Shown: piece by piece, positions 24,670-39,400 of the stretch
How the letters are laid out: the number at the start of each line of letters is the position of its first letter
How positions within the stretch are numbered: position 1 is the first letter of the stretch
Assembly (NCBI RefSeq): GCF_001039355.2
Contig: NW_019776104.1
Coordinates: 48,396 to 112,395, forward strand
Length of the DNA stretch: 64,000 bases
Reading direction: 5' to 3'
Source: Lingula anatina
Lineage: Eukaryota > Brachiopoda > Lingulata > Lingulida > Lingulidae
The notes under the pieces: model-generated
What the model was told of the DNA's origin: nothing
What the model saw: only the letters and a program-made list of their open reading frames with translations
Databases searched by the model: none
Program-made: the position numbers and the translations under genes

Positions 24670-25858
24670 CTGGAACGAGAGGTGGAGAATGTTTGATATT
24701 GGTGCTGTTATATCAAAACCACATTCGAAAGAACATTGAAAACTATTTATCTAGAAATATACGGTTCAGAAAAAAGAAACAGTAAAGGAAATTGAATCTT
24801 TGTCAACGTACGTCATCTTATGACATCAGCAGCCTGCGCGTTTAATGAAAAAAGCCATTTCATTTTCTTTGTAAATGTCGTTAGAAATGGTATTATGACG
24901 TCTTAAGTAGAACACCGGAAGTGTTTTACTTTCGTCATCTGTCCTAGGTGTGTTTATTGTCTGTGGTTTGTTGCCATGGAAGAAGCAGGTAGTTTGTATT
25001 TATATTTGCATGGAATTGGGCTAAGATAACGACGCTGAATATCACAATCATTACCAAAGGAAGATAACATTATCAAGGTTAGATGTGTCTGTGGAAGGAT
25101 ATAATTAAATGTCCTCAAATTTATAAGTGAAAAGTCGAACAATTACAAGACAAAATAAATAATCCTCGATGACGGAGGAAATGCATTTTCCCAGCGCGTG
25201 CAAAGGATGTCATGATTTCAAACGTTAAGATTAATTGTGCAGGGTATCTAAAAACTGAATAAAAAATTTAAGACAGTAACAATAATCTTGCACCGTGGCT
25301 GTTTTAAGTCTTGAAAGGCACAGGCAATTGTCTTTTAGTGAGCCGAATCTTTTATTTTCAGATCAAGGAATACACCAGTTTAACATTCCGAGAATATAGC
25401 TCATCTGTCAACGATAGGTTGTTTGCGTCCACTGATATGTCGATACTTCCAATAATATGCTTATATCGTGTTTTCAACCAATACTTTCATTTTAAATAAC
25501 ATTAAGATTAACATTAAATTGGAAATAATGTTGAAACATTAAAATACGAACACTGAAAACCCCCGCCTTCTATTTGCCAAAACATTGCTGAAAGAATTTT
25601 TATTCGAGAAATTTGATCATCTTTTTAAACTCTTTAAAACTACCGTTGTGACGGGAATGGTAGTCCTAGGAATTGAAGTCCGGACTCCAATATGATTAGT
25701 ACAGTTAAGGGTTAGTCGGAGTATTGGGGTTAGTAAATGGGTCGAATGTCACCTGTACAAAGTAATGGGGAACTGAGTGCGTTTCCTAGCGGACTTCCAT
25801 TCCTGTCACACCGGCGTGTGTTCCCGGGAGAGCACTCACACCGTCTTTTTATTTACAG
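24670..25858. other. Presumed upstream intron/flank of the neuropeptide gene
   Basis: No signal-peptide exon could be identified on the minus strand here. A dispersed repeat copy lies at 25661-25752. Confidence 0.5.
25661..25752 (+). repeat. Dispersed repeat with TTAGGGTTA-like core, copy 1
   Basis: Shares GAAGTCCGG, GATTAGTACAG, a GGGTTAGTCGGAGTATTGGG core and GAATGTCAC in the same order with the reverse complement of 58120-58207. The core also occurs at 51092-51147. Confidence 0.6.
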
Positions 25859-25938
25859 TAATTGCTGTCACATTGTGTGTCACCACTGCATCTCTGGGGA
25901 ATCAGAACACAGTCAAACTGTCCTACTCAGGGCAAATG
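25859..25938 (+). CDS. Candidate exon encoding end of a signal peptide and start of a secreted protein
   Basis: A strong acceptor (TTTTTATTTACAG) and a strong donor (ATG/GTAAGT) bound an 80-base open exon. It encodes VIAVTLCVTTASLGNQNT and then KLSYSGQM; the hydrophobic part looks like the second half of a signal peptide with cleavage after Ala/Gly. It ends in phase 0, compatible with the exon at 56484. No family is recognised. A 30-kb intron containing another same-strand gene would be needed, so the link is tentative. Confidence 0.4.
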
Positions 25939-28900
25939 GTAAGTCTACAGTTAATAAGACCCGCGTGCCGTTGTGTATGTTTCTGTGTTGATTCTCTAAC
26001 TGCGTTCTCACCACACTGTCTAAGCCAAGTCATTGGAGACTTAAAGTATTTTACGCGTGTTAATTATGGTTTTAAAGTGAGTTTATCATGGTAACAGAAA
26101 AGCGTTGCGTCTGAAGATTTTACTCTCCTAAGGCCAATGACGGACTTGAGGCTTTTTTCCTAAAGAGTTTTGATATTTAGCACATATCTACAAGATGTCA
26201 GTAACCTTTTCTTGGCATGGCACTGAGATGTTTATTGAGGTATCAGTAATACTCTTGTATCTGAAGGCATAATAAAGGCATAGTGAAATACTTGCAGCAA
26301 TATTAAGAGGTAGGATTATATCTTCTTGACTGAGATATTGTACAAAACTTGACGTCAAGTCAAGCAGGCACAATGTTCAGACCAGCCGTGACAGGTCAGC
26401 CACGTATAGAGAAAAATAACCATATTTTGCGGACAAGTTTCACTGTGTGTGCCTCAGTGACCGGAGTGAATCTAACTGCAGACCAATTTTGCCGGATTTA
26501 ATCGATATTCCTGAATGTGTGTTTTATGTTTTGGTTTCTTATAAAACATACATAAAGTTATTTCTAGAAATTACAATTGTTACTTGACCCTAGCTATCTT
26601 TTAGATAAACCTTGGGGACTGAAAATAGCCATGGCGAGGAGAGACATTAAAAGGGGTTATTTAGGTTTTCCCAAACGGAACGATTTTTGCAGCAGGTTCT
26701 TGCTCATCCTATGGTTTGACTATACCCCCAGAGACAGTGTAAGACTGGTAAATAGCTTTTAGCCAAACTTGATACAATTTCTTCTAATGCGACTTTTGCA
26801 TGTTACACATGACAATATTTCAAGAAACCAGATAGATTTCCACTGTCACCGTATGTGAGCATTTCATTTTACTAGATACGCCATAACGTTTAGATATACC
26901 GAACGTACGATTCTGATTTCTTAAAGCACCATTTGCAGCATTTTATTGTCTCAAATCTTCTTTTTGTCCACAAAAAAGCACATAATTGCGTCTCAAAGGT
27001 ATGCCTCCTCACAAACTACATTACTACACATGGTGAAAATGTAAGACATGAATAGAACAAAGCTCTTGCTTCAGAGAAAGGTGGGGCACGTACACGAGTG
27101 TATTCAATTTTTGGATCCGACCAAAGTGGGGAGTGGTGCATCGGAGGCCAGGCTTGCATGCTGTAGGTCAAAATACAGAGACTGATGCCTAAATTAAAGT
27201 CAGAAAGTTAAAAAAAGGATAAAATGAAAGATTTAAAATTGAACAAGAATTTGTTGGGAACAAACTACGTATCACTATCAATACGTAAGTCTAGTACATG
27301 TAACTTGTTCTAGTTGAAATGCGCCCTCCCAACGTTTTCCATATTTGTCTTTGTACGCCATACTTTCTCCTAAAAAGTGATAGAAGTTGTTCTGTGGATG
27401 AAAAATCTTCCCTTTTGCTCTCTTGCAAATATACTTATCTGACTTTGCCATTTCCCATACAGTAATTCTTTCTAATGAACTCACGCAGAGCGGTCTATGT
27501 GTCTTTACACGTTACACTCTAAATTGGACATTGGGCATTTGTCATCTTTATCTACTCAGACCGAAAAGAATCAATTGGACCGGTGAATTGAATCTCTTTG
27601 CAGTAAATAAATGGCCTTATTTGCCAGTGGACAGTGTCGGCGTTATTAATAACGCTATCCGTCCATTAGTCTTTGTATGCGACGTTTGGGCATTTATTGC
27701 ACGTGGAATGAATCGGTATTGGCGTAGGAGAGGATATTAAATGCAGGGGAAGGAGGATGAGCACCGCTACTGATCCTATCTTTATTTGTTATCTCCCTTC
27801 CATTTCATGCGTGATTTCAATCCATTAGTGGGTGATTGATGTCGTTATTTGGTGTCGTATTTGGTTATTGTTCGGCACGGACAGTGATAGAAAGTGCAAA
27901 GGTATTTGTTTTCTTTCCCTTAGACCAACCTTCGATTTGACAGAAAAGGAAATAATGCTTTTAGCACTCAGCAATTTGCTAAACATAATAGAGCCGCTGA
28001 ATTATTTTGTTTCTTGGACAGGAAAAGGTCAAAATGGCATTGACGATAAGAAACGCAAATATCCTAGCCACTTCTGTCCTGCAAGTTGAAGCTGAAGAAG
28101 TAACTTGATACCCGCGGGCTAGCGGGGTTGGGAAGCACCGTGATTTGGCTCAGGGCCGGCACTGCACATGTCTCAATCCGAGATGTGCGGAAAAAGTCGG
28201 AAAAAAAGACAAAAAACGCTGTACTTAACCCATGACAACTCTCAACCATAACTCGACTTTAAATCCCGCCATTTAAAGAGTCAACTGACACAGGGAGCCC
28301 GCCATGTGACGGGCGGTAGAACACAATGCTAACATTTTCCCGTGAGACTGGACTGCAGTTTCATCTTTCTTCACTTGTTAAATTGCTTTTTGTTTTGTTT
28401 TTGGAGAGGGAGAAGGGAAGAGGAAACGAGGTACTTTTGATGTTCAGGGGAGGGATCCCTTGTTGAAGGTGTAGTGTCTTGAATCCTATTCTGAGATTTT
28501 TTTTAACAACGTTTATTCGAAAGAAATGGAGGCAAAGCGCTGGAAGCATTAAATGCTCTCCACAAAATGTGCGGCCAGAGAAGACAGCGTTTGTACATAA
28601 GGTCGTAGTCGTAACGACAAAAGAATTGCAAAAGTTGTAAAATGAACATCAAGCTACATGTAACTAGTAAAACTCATGATGAATTTTACAATTCAATCTC
28701 ATGTCTTAAGTGGGCATTTGATTAGCGATTGTTTAATTGGTGATTGAACAAAGCTTTTTTAGATAGCCGCAAGACTGTAAAAGACGAGCGTTTTTCGGGA
28801 AAATATTTTCTCAGGATTTCTGATATCGTAATCGAACAGAATATCTTCTATATTTGGAGGCAGCCAGATGGACCCGAAAGTACAATTGTGATTGATAACT

Positions 28901-31900
28901 TTACAGCGTCTTTACGACCGATATAAACGCACTTTGCTGCCAAACACCACGCCGTCTTGCAGTACGGTTATTAAGACGACCATATGGCGCTTACCGGCCT
29001 GGTGTACCGCATGGAAGAGACTTTCCACCGCCGCTAATCATATCAATTCATTGTGCTCCAGCCTATTATCTTTATTGAATTATGTAAGATGAAAGTCTCG
29101 TACCATAACGCGATTCAATGTAAGTAAAAGGAATTCAGCCCTATCATTGAAATTACGTCTCATTTTCCAATGTTGAGCCAGGCATGCTGAGTAACGCCAT
29201 TAGAACGTCTATGACAGTAAAGTGCGTAATGTTTCACACTTGAGTGCTGGGTAGATTTGGAGTAGATGATGGAAAGGGCATACTCATTGCGTATTTACAT
29301 ACTTAAGATATCTCAAGATTTAAGGTTCGAAATGCTTTAAATTATTGCTAAATCGGCTGCGTCTGAAGACAAATAGAAGGAAGCGGAAATGAATTGGCGT
29401 AGAGTCTGCTTGTCGTAAGGTGTCAAACTTATCTTTTTACAGTATCTGGCAAATGTCTGAGCCACAGGACATAATAATATCGGGCAAATGCTTTAAAACC
29501 CAATGTCTCATGCAGGGCCAATGAAGGCAGATCCCATGTTTTGGTAGACTGAGTGCTGACCACAGATGTACATGTCTTCATCAGCTCATACTGACATCGA
29601 CCCTGTTACACAATGCTGGCGTGGTGATAGTCTACTGCCTTGATGCCGTGGTTTATGTCTAATGCCAATAAATAAACAATGCCTTTTTATTGTCAACGGT
29701 TCGTGCATTGTAATTGGCAAATGTAAAGCCGGGTCCCTTACTTTACAGTAAGACAAAAAAAAAAGAGCAATTATTGAAAATATACATAAAATATACAAAA
29801 AATAAACATATAACGATAAATAAAATAGATAAAAAATAAGATAGATAAAATAGAGAATAAATTATGATAGTAATGATAATATTTTTTCGTAGTGGGAAAA
29901 GAGGGATATTTTGCACTCCTACTTTTTCAGGCTTTTATAACCTTCAATTTATATGTTTAATGATAACAGGAGTATGGCATCATAGAATGTTGATAATTTA
30001 TTCATTACCAGGTTATTCCGTTCACTCCACATTTTGTGAGTTTCACCCTAATCTGGACGCCTTTAAATGCAACCCACAAAGGGGAAAACTAACTTGATTA
30101 CATGTAACATTATCTACAGTCCATCACTTGGTTAACACGGTCCTGTTGCCACTCGCTGAATTATCTACGATTAAATCACGTTTGCTGAGATCGCAGAGTA
30201 CCGCTGATTTTAACGCTATCGGTGCGCTCCATTATATGTGGTGAATCAGCGCTTTGTGGCGTTGCCATTTATGTACGCCTGAGCGCAACATTACTTCTTA
30301 TTAAGGTTGATAACGCTATCAGGGAATAGACAGATCAACCCATTGGGCGACATTATAAATCGTTTAAATCGAAAAGCGAAAGGGGCGTGGCGATCCACCA
30401 ACCCCTTAGCCAAAACAAAGTGGCCGTTCTATTCATTTTCCAATAGGAAGGAGAGGTCCCGTGACCCACAGAAGCAGATGCCACGTACCCAGTTCATTTT
30501 ACAGCCATGAACAGGAAAAGGAACATAAGATATTTTGCCTTCCTTTGGGGTGTCTTCAATTCCCCAGTGTTTGTTGATTTAACTCACAACTTTGACACTA
30601 AAAAGATATTGGTCTGTACAATTAGTATGAGTTAGTAAGAGCTCGGTTCAGCGCCTGTAACGAGACCCTGCTGCTCCTTCACTGCACTATACATGTATAG
30701 GAGCATGCCGACGTACCAAGGTTTTAGTCAAAGAGTGCGCACGACAACGGCACCACCCAATTTATTAATGTACATGAGTTTCGCAAGTGCACGTGTGTCC
30801 GTGTGCCATACAGTCGGGGCCCTACAGTCGTTACACAAAGCGAAACCTGGCAATAATTACAAAGCCGACGACTTGGGAAGATTTTGTGTTTTAACAATTC
30901 GAAGACGTTGTTTGTGAGTGAGATTCTTTCAGATGTGCTAATCACAATTCAGGGATAATGCTAGAAAAACGTCTTCCATAAAAAGCTGGACTGCAATTAC
31001 AATTTGTTGTTGCTACCCGTATTGGTGTGATTGTCTGAACCGTAGTAGGTGGCCTAGATTAGAGATCTTGATGGAGATAAACCTTTTGGAAAACAGCGAC
31101 TTGTTTTTTTCTTCTTGAGATGGCCGCTGCACGTCAAGGTCAGATGGCATTAAGGTCCCTGTCGGTGTTCCTGCCACGTATTGATCATCTACCTAGGCGG
31201 TCTGTGAACGGCATATCACGTTGATTGATTTACTTAGAAAAGCCTATTTTTACATATAGATTAAAAATGGAAAAACGCAGTCATTTTACATGAGAACCTG
31301 TCTTTTAAGTTAATGTACAGTTTCAGCCGTTACCGACAGACTCTGATGATAGACGACAACTATTATCGGAACCATCTTCTTTGTACTACTTTCTAGACAT
31401 TTTACTGAATTCACGGCAAAAAATTTAAAAATATGTATGAGAATCGAGGCCACTTGCGATATGACCATGCATAATAAAATTCACAGTCTCACGTGCTGTG
31501 TTGTTTCTTTTATCAAAACCACAGGTAAAACGACTAATGTCATGACGTGCATGATATTGCGTGTACTTTGAAACATGCAGGCCTGTGCTTTACAACTGCG
31601 GTTTACCCCGACATTAAAGTTTTGTCTTTTCGTATCACATATCTAACCTTACGCATTGGTGATTTTTAACATAAATGTCCTCGTTTAAAATCAAAGTTAA
31701 TTTTCAAACACCGATCTTCTGTGTTACCAGCAGTGACATACAGGACACGAGATTTAAACCAACGAGATTTCAACCACCGTTCTGCACATTAATCATGAGA
31801 CCCCGGGAGAGCCGGCACCATTCTCCGGCAATTTGCTTCTACAGTTATACCGTCACCGCCGGTTAAAGGTCTCGGTATCATCAGTTTTAACTTGGCCAGA

Positions 31901-32245
31901 TCAGTTGAGATGTAAATATGGTACGTAGTAAAACAAAATAACTAACGAGATATTAAAATGTAGCTATACTTCTCTGGGCTTCAACCCACTCAATTACTGG
32001 TAAATCATTTTTTTACTTATTGAGACATTGAAATACTTTTAGTTTAGACGGAGAACGGACTATCCCTGCAATATTGGTTCATGCAATGGTCAAGTAAGTC
32101 CCGAGATGGCTTGAGATATCTGTTTCTGTGAAAGGCTGAGAGAAAGTGAAAGTTCCATGCTTTTTATTGACAAATGACGCTGACCCGCACCCTGGCCATA
32201 CCCTGAACGACTTGTGTCACCTCCGCGATTGTAAAGGACGAATTA

Positions 32246-32276
<31 letters not shown>

Positions 32277-35200
32277 ATTAATTAATTAATACGGAGAAGT
32301 CGGAGGAGTCCATATATTTATTTTACTTCCGTTTGTAAGATGATACAAACAGGAATCATATCCGTTTCGCCCAAGAAAAACAATAAACGAATTCAGGAGA
32401 ATAAGAAGAGGAAAAAGTACTGTTTCTAAGCTATTCAACACCCAGACAGTGCACATAAAACACCCATGCCAGATTTTGAAGAACGCGTCAAATCACTGGT
32501 CAACAACAATAATAAACAGAACAAATTGAATTACCGTATCTTTTACAGATATGCATCCATTTCTGCTAATGTAATATTACGACACAAGACAAATGCAATT
32601 ACTTTATATTTGCTTTACCATTGACGTCGTGCTTTTGAGCCTAAACGAACAATAAGGTTTCAACAAAACATCCCGTATGCCTCGTCATTGTTCATCATGA
32701 TTTCATTGGTAACATCCAGGCAGATTAATCCAATTATTTTCCACATAAATTCCCCTGTAGCAGCGCATTCACTCTGCCGTGGATGCTAAAACATGATTAA
32801 TAGAAAGTCAAACGATTTGATTTCGATGTTGTTAGACGAGACTGCAAATACTGACTAATGAAAACAAAAGAGATAACGTATCGTAATCAATTCGGTACAC
32901 AATGAAGATGGATTTGTTGCTCTTTCGTGTCAATTCGGCCGTCGATTTGAGGTTACTTCAATACACAAAGGTGATGAAACAACGACAGACTACAGAGTCA
33001 TTCCAGCGCAAATTGACTTCCTTTTAACGGCACATCGCAAAGTGACTTTGGCCACGTTCACTTTGGATTCGGCTACTTCGACCCGACTGAGGACGGGGTA
33101 AAACGATCACTTTGCAGCCAACCATTGATTCTAAAATTCGAAGAGCTCCGGTTAGGAGCACGGAATCTTTGTACAGACAGGTAGATTTAAATTAAAACAA
33201 CCAAAATATTAGGTGCGTCATTTAGATCGATTCGGACTCGAACTATCCTAGACTATTGTGAACTTGCCCCAGAAAATGACTTTGGTCTTATGTACGTAGG
33301 CCTCGCATTAAAGCATTGTTTACTTCAGCGGACTGCAAACCTTGAAAAAAATGGACGCAACGATTAACCGAACCTTAATTCTATCCCACCATATCTTTGC
33401 CTAACCCTAGTGTTCCCGCCCGTAAGAACAATAAGCAACGAACCGCACACATATTGTTCGTTTTCGCACAAAAACCAATCGATTTCTATCATAGAGAATA
33501 CATTCTGCATCCGCCAGTCTGAATCAAAAGACCCCCTAAAGAGAAAGTCCCGACCCACCAGAGTGGAAGATACCAGGGGATTAACGGACAGACGGCTCAC
33601 ACACTCCAAGTGTTTCTGTTAAAGCTATCAATATCAGCGTTCACGAAAATCACTGGAACGTGTTTCTGGATTTTTTCTAAATAATATACTTTTTAACCAT
33701 GAGCAACAAATAGCATGCTAGGAACTTTGGCGAAAAGAGTATCAGTTTTCATTTCCTGTGCAGCGTATGATGAATATAGCACATGCCTGGGGCGTATCCA
33801 CCGTGCCACCGCGGTACCAGATGACACTATGGTACTGAAACACACTGGCTTAAGTCCAAACAGGCACTGGAGTAGCTCGTAATATGAGCATTTTAGATAA
33901 AAGAAAATAAAATTAGTCACTACAGATATTGGGGTCATCATTTTCAGCTGATACTTGCATTAGCGATTGTTTAGACAGTTTTCCTTGATCAAATATCTGA
34001 AAGAACCTTTATTATTTAGTTTTAATTTGTCGTATGAGAAAAAGTAATAGTAACCGGCATGTAAATAAATATGTTTATTGTTATCGTTATTATGCAATTA
34101 TATGATAATGTGCTTCATTCGTCCAGCCCCAGGAACTTGAGACCCCTGTAAACATCAAAATGTTTGTTAAAAATTACGCCTATCTATACTCGCTATTGGC
34201 TGCACCATGTCTATGACACAGTCTCTTTTTCTTTTCGTTTGTTGATGGTGCCATGTCCTCTTACATGGGCATTGCAGCGATTTGCTATAAAATTCCCTTT
34301 CATTCAAGACCTGTGCGTGTATCGTTAAATACTCAAATAATCTTTCACAGTTTCATCAGTTGGGGTTTGTCTTTGGTGCCAGATAAGCAGTATAATGACA
34401 GTGTGCGGATAATGGCAACAATCTCTACAAATAAAGACAGATCGATGCTTTTAACTGACAAGGAAGACCCGATGGTGGATTTGTACGAGCGTTAGTGACT
34501 TTAGGCGAGATGATGGACGAAACGGGAGTATTACGTTTACCGGTGGTTGACAAGTCAACTGCTCAAAAATGTGGTAGATCATTTCATTATTTGAAATATA
34601 GAAATCATCAATGTAATAATTATTAGCCTGATTTGTTTCACTTTAAAAAGTCAACTAAATGATATCTGCCTTTTTATTATTCTATCTTTTTGTGAAAACA
34701 GTGGACCAAGGTACCGGCATTTGCTGCTATTTGTTACAGTGAATTTTGCTTACGTGCAATTTCTGAAAATTAAAAGAGAATTTAGGTAATTTTGATATTT
34801 ATTCTAGTTACTGTCTAATCTTTATCGTTTGTGTTTTAAGTTCATTTAGTGGGCTCTTTGTATTCCACCACACTGCAGTGAACACAAGCTCTGGAGCTGC
34901 AAGTTTCCTAAAACAATGAACACAGTGCCGTGAATAACTGTGCAAATACTTCAGAGTTCAGTAGAAAACAGATAGCATTCACTTGAACCTAAGAATTCTG
35001 GTAAAAACCACAACTTAAAAGAAACACAAAGCCCCTCGTTCCGGTCCGGTAGCCATTTGTATGCAAATTCGTATTGATTGTCATCTCGGTGAGAGCATGC
35101 TAAAAATGCAGAAAGTAATGCTCCATCATTTTAAAACGATTTCCCCTGACATTTCCAGGGATGGAGAGCATTATCAGTGAAGTGGCGTATAATTGCAGGA

Positions 35201-36252
35201 ACACTGCTCCTTGTGGATGACACGAAGTCATGAAGGTACCGTAGGATCCGTTTCACGAAGTGACCAAATTTGGAAGGCTTAGCTAATAATGCTAAACTTT
35301 CACTAAGTATGTGATGAACTCGTTTTTGACCCACAGTTCCCAACACATGTTTACAAACACATTCCCAGTCCAGTTATGACGGATTAAGTTGGTACACATT
35401 ATCTCAGCATACGGTGCTACATGTACAGGTACTACCATGTCTGACCTTCCGTCTACGAAGGTGAGCGGGACAGGAGAGGGATTAGATTGACTTAGTATAT
35501 CTCTTGTAGAATTTTGAAGCCTCTGATACATGTAGGGCGGTTACAGTACCATATTCTGTACAGTGAGTCTGTGTTTTCGTGTCATTCAATATCACCATTC
35601 ACTTCGCCTCGTGTTTGCTGTGACAGGACACTAATCTTTGGAGTGCACTCGGTATGCTCTATTTGATTATTAGAAACCAGAACCCCCCTCTCCCCATCTG
35701 CTGAGATAACACGGTACTGAAGAACATTCTCATGTCTGTAGACTCCACATGCGCCTCACGTGATATTTACTGGAGGCAACAATTGCCACTATACCACTTA
35801 TCTTATCACACGGCCATTTTCTTTCCGCACCCAAAAATGACAACTGGAAATAAGTTTAACAAAGGCCGTCACTGGAAATTAACACAATTTACATGATTGT
35901 CACATAAAATGCCACTTTGCACATAATCATCCTAAATTTATAAGCAAAGGAGGTGATTTTTGTATCAAAGTAAAGTGAGTATTTTTATTTATTACCACAA
36001 TGACACATCAATACTATGGTGACCATTATTTTATATACTGTATTTCTTGTACATGATTCAACATACTCTGATACTTGAGAGAACATGAGCCAAAAAGGAT
36101 TCAAATTCCATCTATATAATATCTTGGGATACAGCACCTGAGATGGATTGATTTAGTGCAGTTTTCTTTAGTCAGTGTGGTAAATGTAGCGAAAATTTAT
36201 CAAGTATTTTACTCAAATATTTCGCCGCCTTTACCTTAAAGTATAAATGAAC
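25939..36252. other. Gene-poor, low-repeat region
   Basis: About 10 kb with moderate base composition and few simple repeats, apart from AAAT/TTAA tracts near 32248-32300. No ORF has recognisable protein features. A Sox/POU-like composite word, CATTTGTATGCAAAT, lies at 35054-35068. The region could hold regulatory elements, but the sequence alone does not show this. Confidence 0.45.
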
Positions 36253-36446
36253 GACTTGATTAATCACATTTAAAACGCTGCATCTTACATACAAACAGGG
36301 AGTTTTTTTTTAATTGTCCGCATTTGAATATCAAAATGTCACAGACGACGACTTGATTAATCACATTTAAAACGCTGCATCTTACATACAAACAGGGAGT
36401 TTTTTTTAATTGTCCGCATTTGAATATCAAAATGTCACAGATGACT
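36253..36446. repeat. Two-copy 97-bp tandem duplication
   Basis: The block beginning GACTTGATTAATCACATTTA at 36253 is repeated from 36350 almost without change: one T fewer in the T run and one substitution near the end. The recent perfect duplication includes a GATTAATCA word in each copy. Confidence 0.93.
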
Positions 36447-39400
36447 TTTTTCTAAAAGCAGAAATCGTATAAGGACACAAAGGAGCGTCAGTCTGTGTAA
36501 AACCGCATCCATTTGTCAATTACCAAGTTTTCACCGTTGCATCATTCGGTCTGTACTTCTTTCCAGTGCAATATTCAAGACACTTTTTTCTTGTGGGTTT
36601 GAGATGTCATTCTGATCGTAACTGATAAATCCATGGACATAATCACAACGTAATTAGAGGCATTGTTAGTGAGTAGAGCGGTTGAAACACGTTTCTTCCA
36701 TTGCCATTCCTGGAACACCACAGCAGGCTTCCCGGTGGGATTGGGATTTGTTTATGTCAGGACGTCCGCAATAAATTGTGTCTGATTTTTACGATCGTTT
36801 GGAAAGGAAAATATGTCTAAAAGTCATTTACGAAAATGAAGAAACATTTGACATATTTTATGTGTAACGCCTCAAAGCGACATTCTGCAGAGATATGGAC
36901 TCAGCTTAATAAGATACATATATATTACATCTAGTGATTTACTTGGCTGATGTTACTTGTTTAAACACCACAGGGAACTAACCACTATGTATATCACATA
37001 CGTATAGGACCTTAGGCAATCGCCAGCTCAGAGATAGACCGCTTTCCCCGAACAACTCATCTTTAAAGAGTCGGGGGCTCAAGATGTGGCACACAAACAC
37101 CTCTCGCACTGTGGAGCTCTTTGCTGAGTTCGTAAAACGAAATATCAGAGCACTTACCATTTTGGCAAATGTGATGGGCGTGAAATCAGCCGACACCACA
37201 GTATATGACGCTTCACATATCCATTAATAACCCCCTCCAATCCCCTGAAATACTCCCAGAGACAGATCTATGGAGTCGGCTTAATTAAATAGAAATATAT
37301 CGCATGATCCATCAAACAACGTGCAATTTGTTTAAACGTTATTTCATGATGAACGTTCGTTTTATGTTAGCCGGACACAGTGCATTACTTTACAAAGCAG
37401 TGGCAATTCTACGAATTTTTTTCGTATATCGGTCACCATTGGTTTTCCCTCACATTACTATTTAATACAGCTTTACACGTGTGCAGTACATCGCTTCAGT
37501 TACCCTTTGTAGGAGGATAGTTTTATAATATCTCTTAGAATTTGGTTAGTTAAGATGTTTACTTAAATGAGTTTAGATGGGGGCTGAAAGGAATTTTTGA
37601 ACAAACATTAGCTTGTGTTCTTCACAGTTATGGGTTCGCATGTCTTCTGTAGTGGGATAGTTGAAGGGTCACATTTGACGTTTTTCGTCATTTCTTCTCT
37701 AAAACTGTTACATTATTAGAGAAGATTTCATGATAGAAACGGTTCGTGATATTTCGAATTCAATTTTTCATACGACTACTTTCAATCCCCGTAATGCGTC
37801 TTTGAACCAATTTCTATCTCACCAGACGTCAATATTGTGTGACATATTGTGATTTAAACCAATGAAATTCAGCAAGAGTGCGTAATTGAAGGCTCGGTGT
37901 GGTATATTAGACCATAACGACCGTCTTAAATAGCACTGCACCCCTACTGATTGACGGTCAAACGGCAAAATTGATGTTTACCTCAATGTATGGGCGACTT
38001 TGAGTTGACTTTTAACGGAAAAGGAACAGTTATCATAAAATAGTTAAGTTTGAATAGCTAGGCCACTTTAAAGAGCCGGTGATCTTAAAAACGTTTTAGC
38101 AAAATAAGAATCCGGAACAATTTGGCAAAATCGCCTGAGAAAACTTCAAGAGAAAAAGACTGTATAACGACAGCAATCCAGCGTCTGGCCATGTTTCTGA
38201 ACTACAACATCTCCCACTGTGTGCCCCGGCCACGGAGACGCTCAGTGGTGAAATAGTCCCCACCGCTCACTGAAACGCAGCCATTCTCTCAGCGCTCCTT
38301 TTTAAAGGCAGTGCTGCTACTGCTGTTGTTGTCTTAGAATTCAAAGAAAGAAATCGTGATATATGCAAATAGGCGTCGGTTGACCCGGTCACCAGGTGCC
38401 CTGGGGTACAGCGTTCTTTAATCACGACGTTTACGGCGCATCTCACATAATTTATTAATAAAATGCTGTTTTAACATCTTTCGTTTATCTCGTTAGTGCG
38501 CTCGAGAACTACTTGTAGCTGTCACCTGGAGCTATGCCAACATGTGTGTTATGATTTTAATTGTCGAAGACAACAGCGTGTTTTTACATTCTAGTTCTAG
38601 ATAACGATGCAAACACAGGTGCTTATTTAGGTGCGTTCCCAATTACTCTGAACCCGCCTTATGTCGAGGACCGCCATATTTCCAGTTATTTTGTCTTGTA
38701 ATGAATGTGAATGTTTCACTACAAGAATCACGATAACTCCGTACACAAAATGAATGAAAGGATCGGTGTTTGGGCCGACAATCTGACAATTCACAAATTT
38801 TGTTCAAAACTGATTTAAAGTGTGTTATTACTTTTACTGAGAAAACAAAAATGTTATCAGTTCTTAGAACTACTGTAGTTACTAAGTTAGGTTGAGCAAT
38901 GTTTTAATGCGACGATATTTGCAAAGATCTGTGGACTATTTCCTGACCTAACCCAATCTCACGTCACCACCATTTATGCAATAATGATGATCATGACAGG
39001 GATTGGAAAACCATGATGTAGGAAACTGCTATCGGCGGTCTGTGACCAATGTGGATTTGCAAGATGTTTCTCTTTGTCCGATAATCCCTCTAAATGCTAG
39101 ATGGGGTATCTGTAATTCACCGCATGGAAATCCATGTGGTTAAACACGCTGTTTTCTCCCAGACAGACATCCACTCGACACGATACCAGATTACTAAAGT
39201 GATATATAAATGTCATATCTACAAATTAATTGGTATCATTAAATGTATTTCCAATATCCATAAGGTTATTTGTACGATATTAATTCTTCAGGACTTGGTT
39301 TCCACGGCAATTGTGCCTCTGTCAGTGCCAATAGAGATTTGAAAGGTATTAATAGTCATTTGCATAGCTTTGTATTATGGCAACCCTGATGGAGTATGAC

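Noticed and set aside
24194-24696. Plus-strand open frames of 138 and 166 residues
   Set aside because: They are shadows of the 48-bp tandem repeat encoding the KR-bounded peptides on the minus strand.
35430-35531. Similarity between 35430-35500 and 62505-62600 (GGGACAG.AGAGGGATTAG)
   Set aside because: Only about 25 bases align well; too short to define a repeat family from this window alone.
37140-37205. Minus-strand ATG/GTAAGT donor with short open stretch VVSADFTPITFAKM
   Set aside because: An in-frame stop lies just upstream and there is no acceptor between it and the open stretch.
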